A stretch of 64,000 nt of DNA, from NCBI RefSeq assembly GCF_020026305.1, contig NZ_CP075691.1, positions 2,480,001 through 2,544,000 on the forward strand, read 5' to 3'. Position 1 is the first letter of the stretch. Every line of letters starts with the position of its first letter. This document shows positions 1-10,100 of the stretch, piece after piece. The notes beneath the pieces are model-generated. The model did no database searches and was not told where the DNA came from. It was given only the letters and a program-made list of their open reading frames with translations. The stretch comes from Streptomyces sp. 135 (lineage in GTDB: Bacteria > Actinomycetota > Actinomycetes > Streptomycetales > Streptomycetaceae). Position numbers and translations under genes: made by a program.

Positions 1-3000
1 CGCCGTCACCACGAAGGGCGTCGTGCGGTGCCGCCGCGCCATCGCCTCCACACCGGCCCGTACGGCCGGCTCCACCGTGAACAGCACCACGTCCCCGGCG
101 CCGCTCAGCTTCTCCGGACGGGGCCGGTCCAGCGGCAGCGCCAGGCCGAACGGCGCGCCCTCAAGCTCCCGCGCCCAGTAGTCGACCAGGCGGCCCCGGT
201 CCTGGGTGCGGCCGTGCTCCCGCTGCCAGCGCGCGTACTCGCCCGGCTGCGGCACGCTCACGGCCAGGCCGTGCGGCGTCCCGGTGACCGCCGCGCGGTA
301 CAGCGCGGCCAGTTCGCGCAGCAGGACGCTGACCGACCAGCCGTCGCAGGCGGCGTGGTGCAGGACGAAGAGCAGTGCCCAGCGGTCATGGCCGGTGCGC
401 AACAGGCGCAGTACGGGGGCGAGTTCGGCGCGGATGTCGAAGGGCTCCGCGGCCGTCTCCGCCGCCAGGCGCTCGCCCTCCGCCGCCGCTTCCGCCTCCG
501 AACCGAGGCGCGCGACCAGGTCCTCCTCGGGCAGTTCGACCGGCCGGGGGCGCAGCGCCTCCTGCCGCCACTCCCCCGTGACCGCGTCCTCCACGAGTCG
601 CGTGCGCAGCGCCTCGTGGCGGGCGACCAGCCCGGTCAGCGCGGTGCGCAGGGCCGGGACGTCCAGCGTTCCCGTGAAGGTGAGGCGCATGGCCACGTTG
701 TAGATCTGCGGGCGGGGGTGGGTCAGATGCCGGGTGATGAAGGCGCTCTGCTGGGCGGTGACGGGGGCGCTGCCGAGTACGTCACCCGGGTCGCCGTCCG
801 TCCCGTCCGCGAGGTACGCCGCCATCGCGCGCAGCGTGGGCTCCTCGTAGAAGCGGGCGACGGGGTACTCGACGCCGAACTCCTCCCGCACGCTGTTGGC
901 CAGGCGGATGGCGGTGAGGGAGTGGCCGCCCAGCTCGAAGAACGAGGCGTCGGGGCCGACCGCACCCGCGTCCAGCTCGAACTCCGCGGCCCACAGCTCC
1001 CGCAGGCGCGCCTCGACGTCCCTCGGTGCGGGAGGCGCGGGGTGTGCGGGGCTCACGGGGGTGGCGGCGGCCGGTGCCTCGCAGGGCCCGCCCGGGCCGG
1101 TGGGCGAGGTGATGAGCGCGGGGGCGGGCAGCGCGGTCCGGTCCAGCTTTCCGTTGCCGGACAGCGGGAGCGCGGGCAGGACGGCCCAGGCGCGCGGCAC
1201 CAGGTGGTCGGGCAGCCGCGCGGCCAGTTCCTCCGTCAGGCGGTCGGCGAGCTCCTGGTGGCGTGCCGTCGGCGTCACGGGTACGACGTAGGCGCCGAGC
1301 CGGGCCTCGCCCCGCTGGTCACGGCGGGGCAGGACGACCGCCTCGGCGACGCCCGCGCAGCCGTTGAGGGCGCGTGTGACCTCCTCGGGCTCCACGCGGT
1401 AGCCCCGTATCTTCACCTGGTCGTCGCTGCGGCCCAGGAACTCCAGGACCCCCGACTCGTCCCGGCGCACCAGGTCCCCGGTGCGGTACATCGGCTCCGT
1501 GCCGCCCAGCGGATCGCGGACGAAGCGCTCCGCCGTCAGGTCGGGCCGGCCCAGGTAGCCGGTGGCCACGCCGGGTCCGCCGACGTACAGCTCCCCGGCC
1601 TCCCCCGCGGGCACCTCGCGGCCCCGCGCGTCGAGGATCCGCAGCGTGACGTTGTCGATGGGGCGACCTATTGGGATGGGTGCGATGGGCGCGATGGGTG
1701 CGATGGGCGCGTCTCCGGTACCGGCGGGCTCCACCGTGTGGGTCGTGCACAGCACCGTCGTCTCGGTGGGCCCGTACACGTTCACCGTCTCGTACGGGGC
1801 GCCGGGGCGTGGCCGGGTGCGCAGCACGTCGCCGCCCAGCAGCAGGTGCCGCAGCGGTGGCTGGAGGTCGTCCGGCAGTGCGAGGACCGCCTCGCCGAGG
1901 GCGGTCGGCAGGATGGAGAGGGTGATCTTCCGGTCCGCGTACCAGCGGGCCAGGGCGGCCGGGTCCTTGCGGACCGTCTCGTCGGCGACGACGACCGTGG
2001 CGCCGGCGGTCAGCGCGGGCCAGATCTCCAGCGCGGCGGCGTCGAAGCCCTGGCTGCACACGGCGGCGCTGCGGTCGTCCGCGGTGAACCCGAAGCGTTC
2101 GTGGTGCCACTGGCACAGGTCCACCACGGCCCGGTGCGGTACGGCCACGCCCTTGGGGGTGCCGGTGCTGCCGGAGGTGTAGATGGCGAAGCAGAGGGAC
2201 TCGGGGCCGGGCGCGGAGCGGGGGGCCGGGGCGCTGTACGTCGACGGACCCGGCGCGGTCCTTGCCGCCGCGTCCACCACGGCCGTGCCGGGCGGGAGCG
2301 TCGGCCGGGCGTCCGCGGGCTCCTCGCCCTCGCCGTTGACCACGAGGATCCGGGTGCCGCTCTCCGCGAGGATCGTCTCGGCCCGTGCCCTGCCCTGGCC
2401 GGGGTCCAGCGGCACATAGCCGTGGCCCGACTTGAGCGCCGCGAGCATGGCGACGATCAGGTCGGCGCCGCGCGGCAGCCACAGGGCGACCGGCGCGCCG
2501 CCGCCGTCCCGGCCGCGCAGGACGGCCGCGAGCCGTTCGGCGCGCTGGTCCAGCTCGCGGTAGGTCAGCGTCCCGCTGCCGCTGATCACGGCGGTGCGGT
2601 CGGGGGCCGCCTCCGCCCAGCGGGAGGTCAGGGCGTGGACGGTGCTGCGGGTGCGCTGCCGGACGCGGCCGCGCCACCACGCGTCGCCCACCGCTTCCGC
2701 GAGGACGTCACGGAACGTCCCGAAGAGCGCGTCGACCGTCGCCTCGTCGAAGAGGTCGGTGTTGTACTCCAGGTGGCAGCGGATGCCGTCCGGCTGGTCG
2801 GTGAAGTACACGCTGAGGTCGGTCAGCGCCTTGTCGGGGCCGGAGTCGAGCGGTGTCGCGCGCACCCCAGGCAGGTCGAAGCGGAAGGGGTCGCCCGGCT
2901 CGAACTCGGCGAGCGTCTGGAAGACCGGCGTCCGGTCGAGCGCCCGGGCGGGGGTCAGCTCCCGGACGACGGCCTCGAAGGGCACGTCCGCGTGGTCGTA

Positions 3001-6000
3001 CGCGTCCAGGGCGACCGCGCGCACCCGGTCCAGGAGCGTGCCGAAGTCCGGGTCGCCGCTGAGGTCCAGGCGCAGCGCCAGGGTGTTCACGAAGAACCCG
3101 ACGACGTCCTCGTACGGCGGGGTGCGGTCCGACATGGGGGTGCCGACGACGAGGTCGGTCTGACCGGTGACGCGGCCCAGCGCCGCCGCGTAACCGGCGA
3201 GCAGCGTCATGAAGAGGGTGCAGCGCCTCTTGCGCCCGAAGCCCCTCACGCTCTCGGACAGTTCGGGTGACAGCGTCCGGAACAGCGCGCGGCCGTTCGA
3301 CGTCATCACGGCGGGCCTCGGCCGGTCGGTGGGCAGGGCGAGGACCGGCAGGTCGCCGTCGAGCGCCTTCTTCCAGTACGCGAGGTCCTCCGCCGCCTTC
3401 GCGCCGCCGAGCGAGTCGAGCTGGCGGCGGGCGTGGTCGGCGTAGGTGCGGGTGAGGGCGGGCAGCCCCGCGTCCGGGGCGCCCGCGAGCCGCGCGCGGT
3501 ACAGGGCGGAGAGGTCACGGGCGAGCACGGCCGCCGACGCCGCGTCCATCACGATGTGGTGCAGCGACAGGATGAGGACGTGCCGCTCGGCACCCAGCCG
3601 GACCAGGCGCGTGACGAACAGCGGCCCCTCCGCCAGATCGAAGCGGCGTTCGCTCTCGGCCTTGAGGGTGTCGGCGACCGCGTCACCGCCGGCGGCCGTC
3701 CCGTCGACGACGGCGAAGTCCACCTCCCCCGGCTTCCGGGCGAACTGCCGCGCTTCTCCGCCCACTTCCCGGAAGACGGTACGCAGCTGCTCGTGCCGCT
3801 CGACCAGCGCGTGCAGGGCGGCGCGCAGGGCACCGACGTCGAGCGGCCCTTCGAGCTCGATGGCCTTGGTCTCGTTGTACGCGGTACGGCCGGGGAGCAT
3901 CCGCTCCAGGAACCAGATCCGCTGCTGACCGGGGGAGAGTGGAGTCCCGGGGGCGGGCGCCGGAGCCGTCCCGGGAGCGGGGGCGGGGGCGGCTGTCGGA
4001 GTGAGCGCGGCGGCCGTGGGAGCAGGCGCGGCGGGCACCGGAGCGGAGGCAGACACGGTCGTCGGGGCAGGTGCGGTGGGCGCCGTCGCGGGCGCGGACA
4101 CGACCGTCGGAGCAGAGGCGGCGGCCGTCGGAGCGAAGGCAGACTCAGCCGTCGGAACAGACCCGGCGGCCGTCGGAGCAGACGCAGACACGGCCGCCGG
4201 AACAGACCCGGCCGACACCGTCACAGCCGCCGGGGCGACCGCCGGAGCAGACGCGGCGGAGGCCGTCGCGAGCCCGGACACGACCGTCGGAGCAGACGCG
4301 GCGGGCGCCGGGCCGGGCGCTGACACGACCGTCGGAGCAGACGCGGCGGCCGTCGGGCCGGGTGCGGACACTGCCCCCTGAGAAAACGCGGCCGGCACCG
4401 CGCAGGCGCTGCGCAGAGCGTTGAGGTGGGTCAGGCCGGATCTCATCGCGGTGGGGGCCACGCCGAAGTCGACCAGGGCTACTACCTCGTCGGCGCCCGC
4501 GGCACGCACCTCCTCGACCACGGGCCGTACGCTCTCGGGGCTGCCGATCAGGGCCCGTTGGTCGCAGTAGCGGTCGTAGGCGCGGCGGAAGAGCACGTCC
4601 AGGTCGTCCTCCGACATCGCCGACAGGTCGACCTGATGACCCAGGCTGTTGGCGACGCCGCCGAACAGCGACAGGGACGCCCGCATGTACCGCGACAACG
4701 GCTCGCGGGCCTCCGCGCGCGCCGCCGCGTGGTCCTCTGCCAGGTAGGTGTGCAGGAGCACGGCCACGCGCCCCGCCTCCGGGTCCAGGCCGTGCTCGGC
4801 GCGCGTACGGCGGTAGCGGGCGATGTTCTCGCGGAGCTGCTCGATGCCCTGCGTCATGAGGTTGGTGACGATGCCGAGGTCGTGGCGTGCGGCCAGCTCG
4901 TACGATGCCGGGTTGCCGACGACGGCCGTGTACATCGGCGGGGCGTCCTGGACGGGCCGCGGGAACAGCCGCAGGTCGCTCTCCCCGGCGCCGGTCGTGC
5001 GGCGCACGGACTCGCCGCGCCACAACCGCCGCACCTGGGCGACCTGTTCGTACATCGTCTCCTTGTGGGAGCCGAACCGCTCGGGGAAGAACACGAAGTC
5101 GTTGGCGTGCCAGCCACTGGCGCAGCCGATGCCGACGCGGCCCCCGGAGAGGTTGTCGACCATCGACCACTCCTCGGCGACGCGGATCGGGTCGTGCAGC
5201 GGCAGCACGACGGAGCCCGCGTTGATGCGGACGCGGTCGGTCTCGCGGGCGAGCGCGGCGGCGAGTACGACCGGGTTGGGGAAGAGGCCGCCGAAGGAGT
5301 GGAAGTGCCGTTCGGGGATCCACAGGGAGTGGAAGCCGTTGCGGTCGGCGAAGCGGGCGGTCTCCAGGAGGTGGTCGTACTTGCCGTGCCGGGGGCTCTT
5401 CTCGTCCTGCGGGTAGTCGCCGAAGAAGTAGACGCCGAAGTCGAGGGGCGGGGCGGGGCGGGGCGCCACGGGCCGGGCGGGGGCGGCGGCAGCGGCCGCG
5501 GCGCCGTTCCACGCCATGGCCTGCGGCTTCGCCACCGCGGCAACCGAAGCCACCGGAGCCACGGAAGCCATCGGCCGCGTCTTCGCCTTCGTACGGAAGA
5601 AGCCCGCGTCCCGCAGCTCCCGCAAGGACCCCTTCACCGCGTCCGCGATGAACTCGACGTCGCCGTCGGAGTGTTCCGTGGAGAGGAAGAAGTTGCGCCA
5701 CTCCCACACATGGACGCCGCGCAGCATGAGGTGGTGGTAGAGCAACTCCATGTCGGCGCGGTGCTCGAACCGGAACATCGAGCCGAAGTGGCTCATGCTC
5801 AGGGCGAACTCCTCCGCCTCGAAGAAGGAGTTGAGCGTGCCGGCCAGTTCGTCGGTACGGGCGTTCAGCCGCTCCTGGAGCCGGGGGCTGTGCTCCTTGA
5901 GGTGGGCCAGCACGGCGCGCGCGGCGACCATCGACACGGGGTGCTGGATGTACGTACCGCCGAAGAAGGTGGTGTCGGCCTGCGGGTAGCTGTCGTCCCC

Positions 6001-7161
6001 GTAGCTCCAGTACCCGCCGTCGATGCCGTCCATGATGTCGGCGCGGCCCGCGATGGCCCCGATGGGGAAGCCGCCGCCGAGCAGTTTGCCGTAGGTGGCG
6101 AGGTCGGGGGTGACGCCGTACAGCTCCTGGGCGCCGCGCGGCGCGGGGCGGAAGCCGGTCAGCATCTCGTCGAAGAGCAGGACGATGCCGTGCCGCGCGG
6201 TCAGCTCGCGCAGCCGCCGTACGAAGGCCGCGGGCTGGAGGGCCGGGTGGCGGCTCTGCACCGGCTCGACGACGACGGCCGCGATGCCGTCCGCCTGCCG
6301 CTCGATGACGGCGAGGCTCTCCTCGCTGCCGTAGGGCAGGACCAGCAGGTCGGCGACGGCGTTCTGCGGGACGCCCGCGGACATGGGGACGGTGGTGAGG
6401 CCTTCGCCGCCGGTACGCGGGGAGCGGCCGAGGACGTTGTCGTTGTGGCCGTGGTAGGCGCCCTCGAAGGTGATGATCCGGGTGCGGCCGGTGGCGGCGC
6501 GGGCGAGGCGGATCGCGGCGGAGTTGGCCTCGGTGCCGGAGTTGGCGAAGGCGACCCGCTCCATGCCGGTCAGCTCGGCGAGGAGTTCGGCGGCCTCGCC
6601 CGTCTCGACGTTGCGGGGGCCGAGCTGGACGCCGCGCGACAGGTGCTCGCGCACGGCCTCGGAGACGAAGGCGGGCTCGTGGCCGAAGAGCAGCACGCCG
6701 AAGCCCATGGTGATGTCGACGTAGCGGTTGCCGTCGACGTCCTCCAGCCATGAGCCCTTGGCCCGCCGCCCCGCGATGGGGTACAGCATCTCCTTCGTGC
6801 TGCTGCGGAAGCCGACCGCGGCCCGGCTGTCGGCGAGCACCCGGCGGTAGCGCTGGGCGATCCGCTTCGACGTGGGCGTCTTGGCGGTGTAGCGGCGCAC
6901 CAGGTCGTCGAGGTGGGCCCGCTGGGACTCGGGCGAACCCCCGCGGACCATGCCGGAGGCGCGGGCCACCTCCAGGCGCGGGCCGTGCTGGGCGGGCCGG
7001 GCCTGCTCGCCGGGGGGCGCGTCCTGGGCGGCGGGCGCGTCCTCGGCGGCGGGCGCCTGCGCCGGTACGCCCATCTGCTCGGCGATACGCTGCGACAGCT
7101 CGGCCATCGCGGCGAGGTCCCGGTCGACCGCCGCGGAGACGGAGTGGTGGGGGGCGCTCAT
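1..7161 (-). CDS. Hybrid assembly-line protein, aminotransferase-LLM monooxygenase-C-A-T-C (partial)
   Basis: One frame is open from ATG 7161 to the left window edge, giving at least 2387 residues. Domains in order: helical N-terminus (1-45); class III PLP aminotransferase (about 120-522; SGTEANSA, LLFDEMLTGFR, lysine in TYGKLLGGGFP near 358); luciferase-like FMN monooxygenase of the MupA/Atu3640 type (about 572-900; DFGVYFFGDYP); Ala/Pro/Val/Ser linker (910-1070); condensation domain (1072-1490; HHIVMDA); adenylation domain (1510-2005; YTSGSTGTPKG, FDAAALE, VYGPTE, GNGKLDR); carrier protein (LGGHSL near 2079); second condensation domain (from 2132; HHAACDG), cut by the edge. The start overlaps the PKS stop as ATGA, so translation is probably coupled. 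In cyanobacterial microginin and puwainaphycin pathways the same aminotransferase plus monooxygenase pair turns a beta-keto acyl-ACP into an alpha-hydroxy-beta-amino acyl chain. That role is inferred here. Domain calls are secure; product and substrate are not. Confidence 0.93.
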   Translation of the reverse strand, partial: MSAPHHSVSAAVDRDLAAMAELSQRIAEQMGVPAQAPAAEDAPAAQDAPPGEQARPAQHGPRLEVARASGMVRGGSPESQRAHLDDLVRRYTAKTPTSKRIAQRYRRVLADSRAAVGFRSSTKEMLYPIAGRRAKGSWLEDVDGNRYVDITMGFGVLLFGHEPAFVSEAVREHLSRGVQLGPRNVETGEAAELLAELTGMERVAFANSGTEANSAAIRLARAATGRTRIITFEGAYHGHNDNVLGRSPRTGGEGLTTVPMSAGVPQNAVADLLVLPYGSEESLAVIERQADGIAAVVVEPVQSRHPALQPAAFVRRLRELTARHGIVLLFDEMLTGFRPAPRGAQELYGVTPDLATYGKLLGGGFPIGAIAGRADIMDGIDGGYWSYGDDSYPQADTTFFGGTYIQHPVSMVAARAVLAHLKEHSPRLQERLNARTDELAGTLNSFFEAEEFALSMSHFGSMFRFEHRADMELLYHHLMLRGVHVWEWRNFFLSTEHSDGDVEFIADAVKGSLRELRDAGFFRTKAKTRPMASVAPVASVAAVAKPQAMAWNGAAAAAAAPARPVAPRPAPPLDFGVYFFGDYPQDEKSPRHGKYDHLLETARFADRNGFHSLWIPERHFHSFGGLFPNPVVLAAALARETDRVRINAGSVVLPLHDPIRVAEEWSMVDNLSGGRVGIGCASGWHANDFVFFPERFGSHKETMYEQVAQVRRLWRGESVRRTTGAGESDLRLFPRPVQDAPPMYTAVVGNPASYELAARHDLGIVTNLMTQGIEQLRENIARYRRTRAEHGLDPEAGRVAVLLHTYLAEDHAAARAEAREPLSRYMRASLSLFGGVANSLGHQVDLSAMSEDDLDVLFRRAYDRYCDQRALIGSPESVRPVVEEVRAAGADEVVALVDFGVAPTAMRSGLTHLNALRSACAVPAAFSQGAVSAPGPTAAASAPTVVSAPGPAPAASAPTVVSGLATASAASAPAVAPAAVTVSAGSVPAAVSASAPTAAGSVPTAESAFAPTAAASAPTVVSAPATAPTAPAPTTVSASAPVPAAPAPTAAALTPTAAPAPAPGTAPAPAPGTPLSPGQQRIWFLERMLPGRTAYNETKAIELEGPLDVGALRAALHALVERHEQLRTVFREVGGEARQFARKPGEVDFAVVDGTAAGGDAVADTLKAESERRFDLAEGPLFVTRLVRLGAERHVLILSLHHIVMDAASAAVLARDLSALYRARLAGAPDAGLPALTRTYADHARRQLDSLGGAKAAEDLAYWKKALDGDLPVLALPTDRPRPAVMTSNGRALFRTLSPELSESVRGFGRKRRCTLFMTLLAGYAAALGRVTGQTDLVVGTPMSDRTPPYEDVVGFFVNTLALRLDLSGDPDFGTLLDRVRAVALDAYDHADVPFEAVVRELTPARALDRTPVFQTLAEFEPGDPFRFDLPGVRATPLDSGPDKALTDLSVYFTDQPDGIRCHLEYNTDLFDEATVDALFGTFRDVLAEAVGDAWWRGRVRQRTRSTVHALTSRWAEAAPDRTAVISGSGTLTYRELDQRAERLAAVLRGRDGGGAPVALWLPRGADLIVAMLAALKSGHGYVPLDPGQGRARAETILAESGTRILVVNGEGEEPADARPTLPPGTAVVDAAARTAPGPSTYSAPAPRSAPGPESLCFAIYTSGSTGTPKGVAVPHRAVVDLCQWHHERFGFTADDRSAAVCSQGFDAAALEIWPALTAGATVVVADETVRKDPAALARWYADRKITLSILPTALGEAVLALPDDLQPPLRHLLLGGDVLRTRPRPGAPYETVNVYGPTETTVLCTTHTVEPAGTGDAPIAPIAPIAPIPIGRPIDNVTLRILDARGREVPAGEAGELYVGGPGVATGYLGRPDLTAERFVRDPLGGTEPMYRTGDLVRRDESGVLEFLGRSDDQVKIRGYRVEPEEVTRALNGCAGVAEAVVLPRRDQRGEARLGAYVVPVTPTARHQELADRLTEELAARLPDHLVPRAWAVLPALPLSGNGKLDRTALPAPALITSPTGPGGPCEAPAAATPVSPAHPAPPAPRDVEARLRELWAAEFELDAGAVGPDASFFELGGHSLTAIRLANSVREEFGVEYPVARFYEEPTLRAMAAYLADGTDGDPGDVLGSAPVTAQQSAFITRHLTHPRPQIYNVAMRLTFTGTLDVPALRTALTGLVARHEALRTRLVEDAVTGEWRQEALRPRPVELPEEDLVARLGSEAEAAAEGERLAAETAAEPFDIRAELAPVLRLLRTGHDRWALLFVLHHAACDGWSVSVLLRELAALYRAAVTGTPHGLAVSVPQPGEYARWQREHGRTQDRGRLVDYWARELEGAPFGLALPLDRPRPEKLSGAGDVVLFTVEPAVRAGVEAMARRHRTTPFVVTA
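1672..1713. repeat. Short tandem repeat inside the adenylation domain
   Basis: A 9-base unit close to GCGATGGGY repeats about four times. On the minus strand it encodes repeated Ile-Ala-Pro just before the conserved IGRPI segment of the adenylation domain, where most A domains have no such insertion. It keeps the frame, so it is probably a neutral expansion of a surface loop. Confidence 0.8.
3960..4420. repeat. Degenerate tandem repeats encoding a low-complexity interdomain linker
   Basis: About 460 bases hold many imperfect copies of a unit resembling GCCGTCGGAGCAGACGCGGC. On the minus strand they encode about 160 residues of Ala, Pro, Val, Ser and Thr (repeated SAPTVVSAP-like strings) between the monooxygenase and the first condensation domain. 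The C-domain opening motif (LSPGQQRIWF) starts right after it. Length and repetition suggest a flexible tether that varies in length by slippage. Confidence 0.8.
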
Positions 7162-10100
7162 CGGTCCGTCCGAACGGTCTGGGCGGTCTGGGCGGTCTGG
7201 GCGGCCAGCAGCTGGGAGAGCTGGCCCATCAGCTGGAGCTGCATCTGCGAGAGCTGGTGCACCTGGCGTACGAGGTCCTCGACCTCCTGCCGGGTGGCGT
7301 ACTCGGCCTGGGCGGCCGAAGCGGCGGGTGCGGGGGCGGGCGGCTCCGGTGCGGACAGCGAAGGCGCGGGGGCGGACGGCTCAGGAACCGTCAGTGAAGG
7401 CACGGACGCGGGCGTGGGCGCGGGCGGCTCAGGCGACACGGGCGTCACCCCCGCTCCCCCCGTCTTCCGCACGATGATCAGAGCCAGCCCCTTCGCCGAC
7501 CCCGCCTCCTCGAACAGCTCCCGCATCGACACCTTGACCCCGTGCTCCTCCTCCAACTCCCGCAGCACGCCTATCATTTGCAGCGAGTCCGCGCCGAGGT
7601 CGAAGAAGGAAGCGTCCTCTGCTATCTCGCTCGTGTCATAGCTGAGGTGTTGCGCCGTGACCTTGATGATGTGCTGGAGCACGCGCTCGACCGCTGCCTC
7701 GTCCTGTGCCACTTCGGCCCCATCCCTTGCCGGTTGTGCGGGCCGGGGAAGGTGGTTCTCCGGCCCTGTCCAGTAGTCCTTGTGCTGGAAGCGGTAGCCG
7801 GGCAGGGGGATCCTGCGGCCCGCCCCGCCCATGAAGGTCCGCCAGTCGACCGGCGCCCCGGCCCGGTACAGGCCGGCCGCCGCGTCCCGGAGCGGTGCGA
7901 GTCCGGCGCCGCGCCGCAGCGTCGGATACGCCGCCCGGTCCGGCAGCTGCCGCCGTGCGAGCCCGCTGAGTGTGGTGTGCGGGCCGATCTCCAGGAGCGT
8001 GCCGGTGCCCGGGTGCGACGTGCCGAGCTCGCGCAGGGCGTCGGCGAATCTCACCGGCTGACGCGTCTGTCGTACGAAATAGTCGGTGTCCGGGAGCCAG
8101 CCCGGCGGCCGGGTGCGCCCGTCGAGGCCGCTCACGAACGGCACCTCGACCGGCCTGGACTCCACCTCCGCGCACAGCTCCCGCAGCCCGTCGAGGGCCG
8201 GGTCCATCAGGGCCGTGTGGAACGCGTGCCGCACCGGCAGCTCCCGCGCCGGGACCCCGCGCGCGGCCAGCAGGGTCTTCAGGCGCTCCACGGCCGCGGC
8301 CGGGCCCGCGAGGACCTGGCTGCGCGGGCCGTTGACGACGGCGAGCTCGACGCCGGGCACCTCGGCGGCCAGTTCCGCGGCCTCGTGCGCCGCGACCGGG
8401 ACCGCGAGCATCGCGCCGGGCGCGCAGTGGCGGCGCATGAGCGCGCCGCGCCCGGCCGTCAGGCGCAGCCCGTCCTCGATGCCGAGCGCCCCGGCCGCGT
8501 ACAGCGCCGCGTACTCCCCCACGCTGTGCCCGGCCACCACGCGCGGCGTGATCCCGGCCTCGCGCCACAGGCGGATCAGCGCGCACTGGAGGGCGAAGAG
8601 CGCGGGCTGCGCCAGTTCGGTGGGCCACGAAGGCTCGGCGCCGGGGTCCTCCTGGTCCAGCAGCGGGGTCAGCAGGCTGTCGCCGCCGGTGAGCGCGGCG
8701 TACTGCCGCTCGCAGGTGTCCAGGACCTCGCGTACGACGGGGAAACGGTCGTGGAGGTGGCGTGCCGCGCCCCGGTGGAGGCTGCCCTGTCCGGTGAAGA
8801 GGAACCCGATGTCGGCCCCGTCCGTCCCGGTCGCCGCCGGTTGTGGGTCCGCGAGCCAGGCGTCGAGGGCCTCGGTGAACGCGGCCACCGTGTCGCCGCG
8901 TACCGCGAGGCGGTGCCTGCGGTGGGCGCGGCCGAGCGCCAGCGTCGTCACGACGTCCGCGGGGTGCGTGTCGGGGTGCGCGCGCAGGTGGTCGCGCAGG
9001 GCCCGCGCGTTGTCGGTGAGCGCCCCCTCGGTGTGGCCGGAGACGACGAGGATGTCCGGGGGCGGCGGTGTGTCGGCGGCGGCGGGGCGGGGCGCGGCCT
9101 CGGGGGCCTCTTCCAGGACGACGTGGACGTTGGTGCCGCCGACGCCGAAGGAGCTGACGCAGGCCCGGCGGGGCGCGTCGCCGCGAGGCCAGGGGCGAGG
9201 CGACTCGGGGATGTAGAACGGACTGGCCGCGAGGTCGAGGGCCGGGTTCGGGCGGCGGAAGCCCGCCATCGGCGGGATGACGCCGTGCCGCAGCACGAGC
9301 AGGGCCTTGATGAGGCTCGCCAGGCCCGAACACACGTCGAGGTGCCCGATGTTGGCCTTGACCGAGCCGAGTGCGCAGTAGCCGGTGCGGTCGGTGTCGG
9401 CGCGGAACGCGGCGGTGGCGCCCTCGAACTCGATCGGGTCGCCCTTGAAGGTGCCGGTCCCGTGGGTCTCCAGGTAACCGATGGTGTCCGCGCCGACGCC
9501 CGCCTTCTCCAGGGCGCGCCGGATGGCGCCCCGCTGGCCGTCGGCGCTGGGCGCGGAGAACGCCCGCTTGTCGGCGCCGTCGTTGTTGACTCCCCAGCCC
9601 CGGATGACGCCGTGGACGTGGTCACCGTCCGCGAGGGCCCGGTCGAGGCGCTTGAGCACGAGGGCCGCGACGCCCGTGCCGCCGACGGTGCCGTCGGCGT
9701 CGGCGTCGAAGGGCCGCAGGTGACCGCTCTTGGAGAGGATGGACCCCTTGACGTACTGGTAGCCGAGGACCTGCGGCACGTGCACGGCGGTGGCCCCGGC
9801 CACCGCGATGTCGCACTCGCCGTGGGCCACGGACTGCGCGGCGAGGTACACCGCCGTCAGCGAACTGGAGCACGCCGTCTGGACGTTGATGGCGGGGCCG
9901 GTCAGGCCGAGGCGGTACGCGGCGCGGTTGGCGGCGAAGTCGGTGTAGTTGCCGATGGTGATCTGGAGCCCGGCCACCCAGTCGGCGACGCCGTCCGGCA
10001 GGACGTTGTTCTGGAGGTAGGTCTGGAGGGAGTAGAGGTGGTAGCCGGTGCTGGCGTAGACGCCCACGTGGTGGCTGTCGGCTCCTTGCCCTCCCGCGTA

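Noticed and set aside
28..3270. Very long open + strand frame opposite the NRPS
   Set aside because: Arg/Gly/Gln-rich translation without domains; the minus frame in the same place encodes clear C, A and T domains. High-G+C antisense shadow.
4145..6751. 868-codon minus frame and 775-codon plus frame across the aminotransferase/monooxygenase
   Set aside because: Both lack recognisable motifs; the frame from ATG 7161 carries all catalytic motifs.
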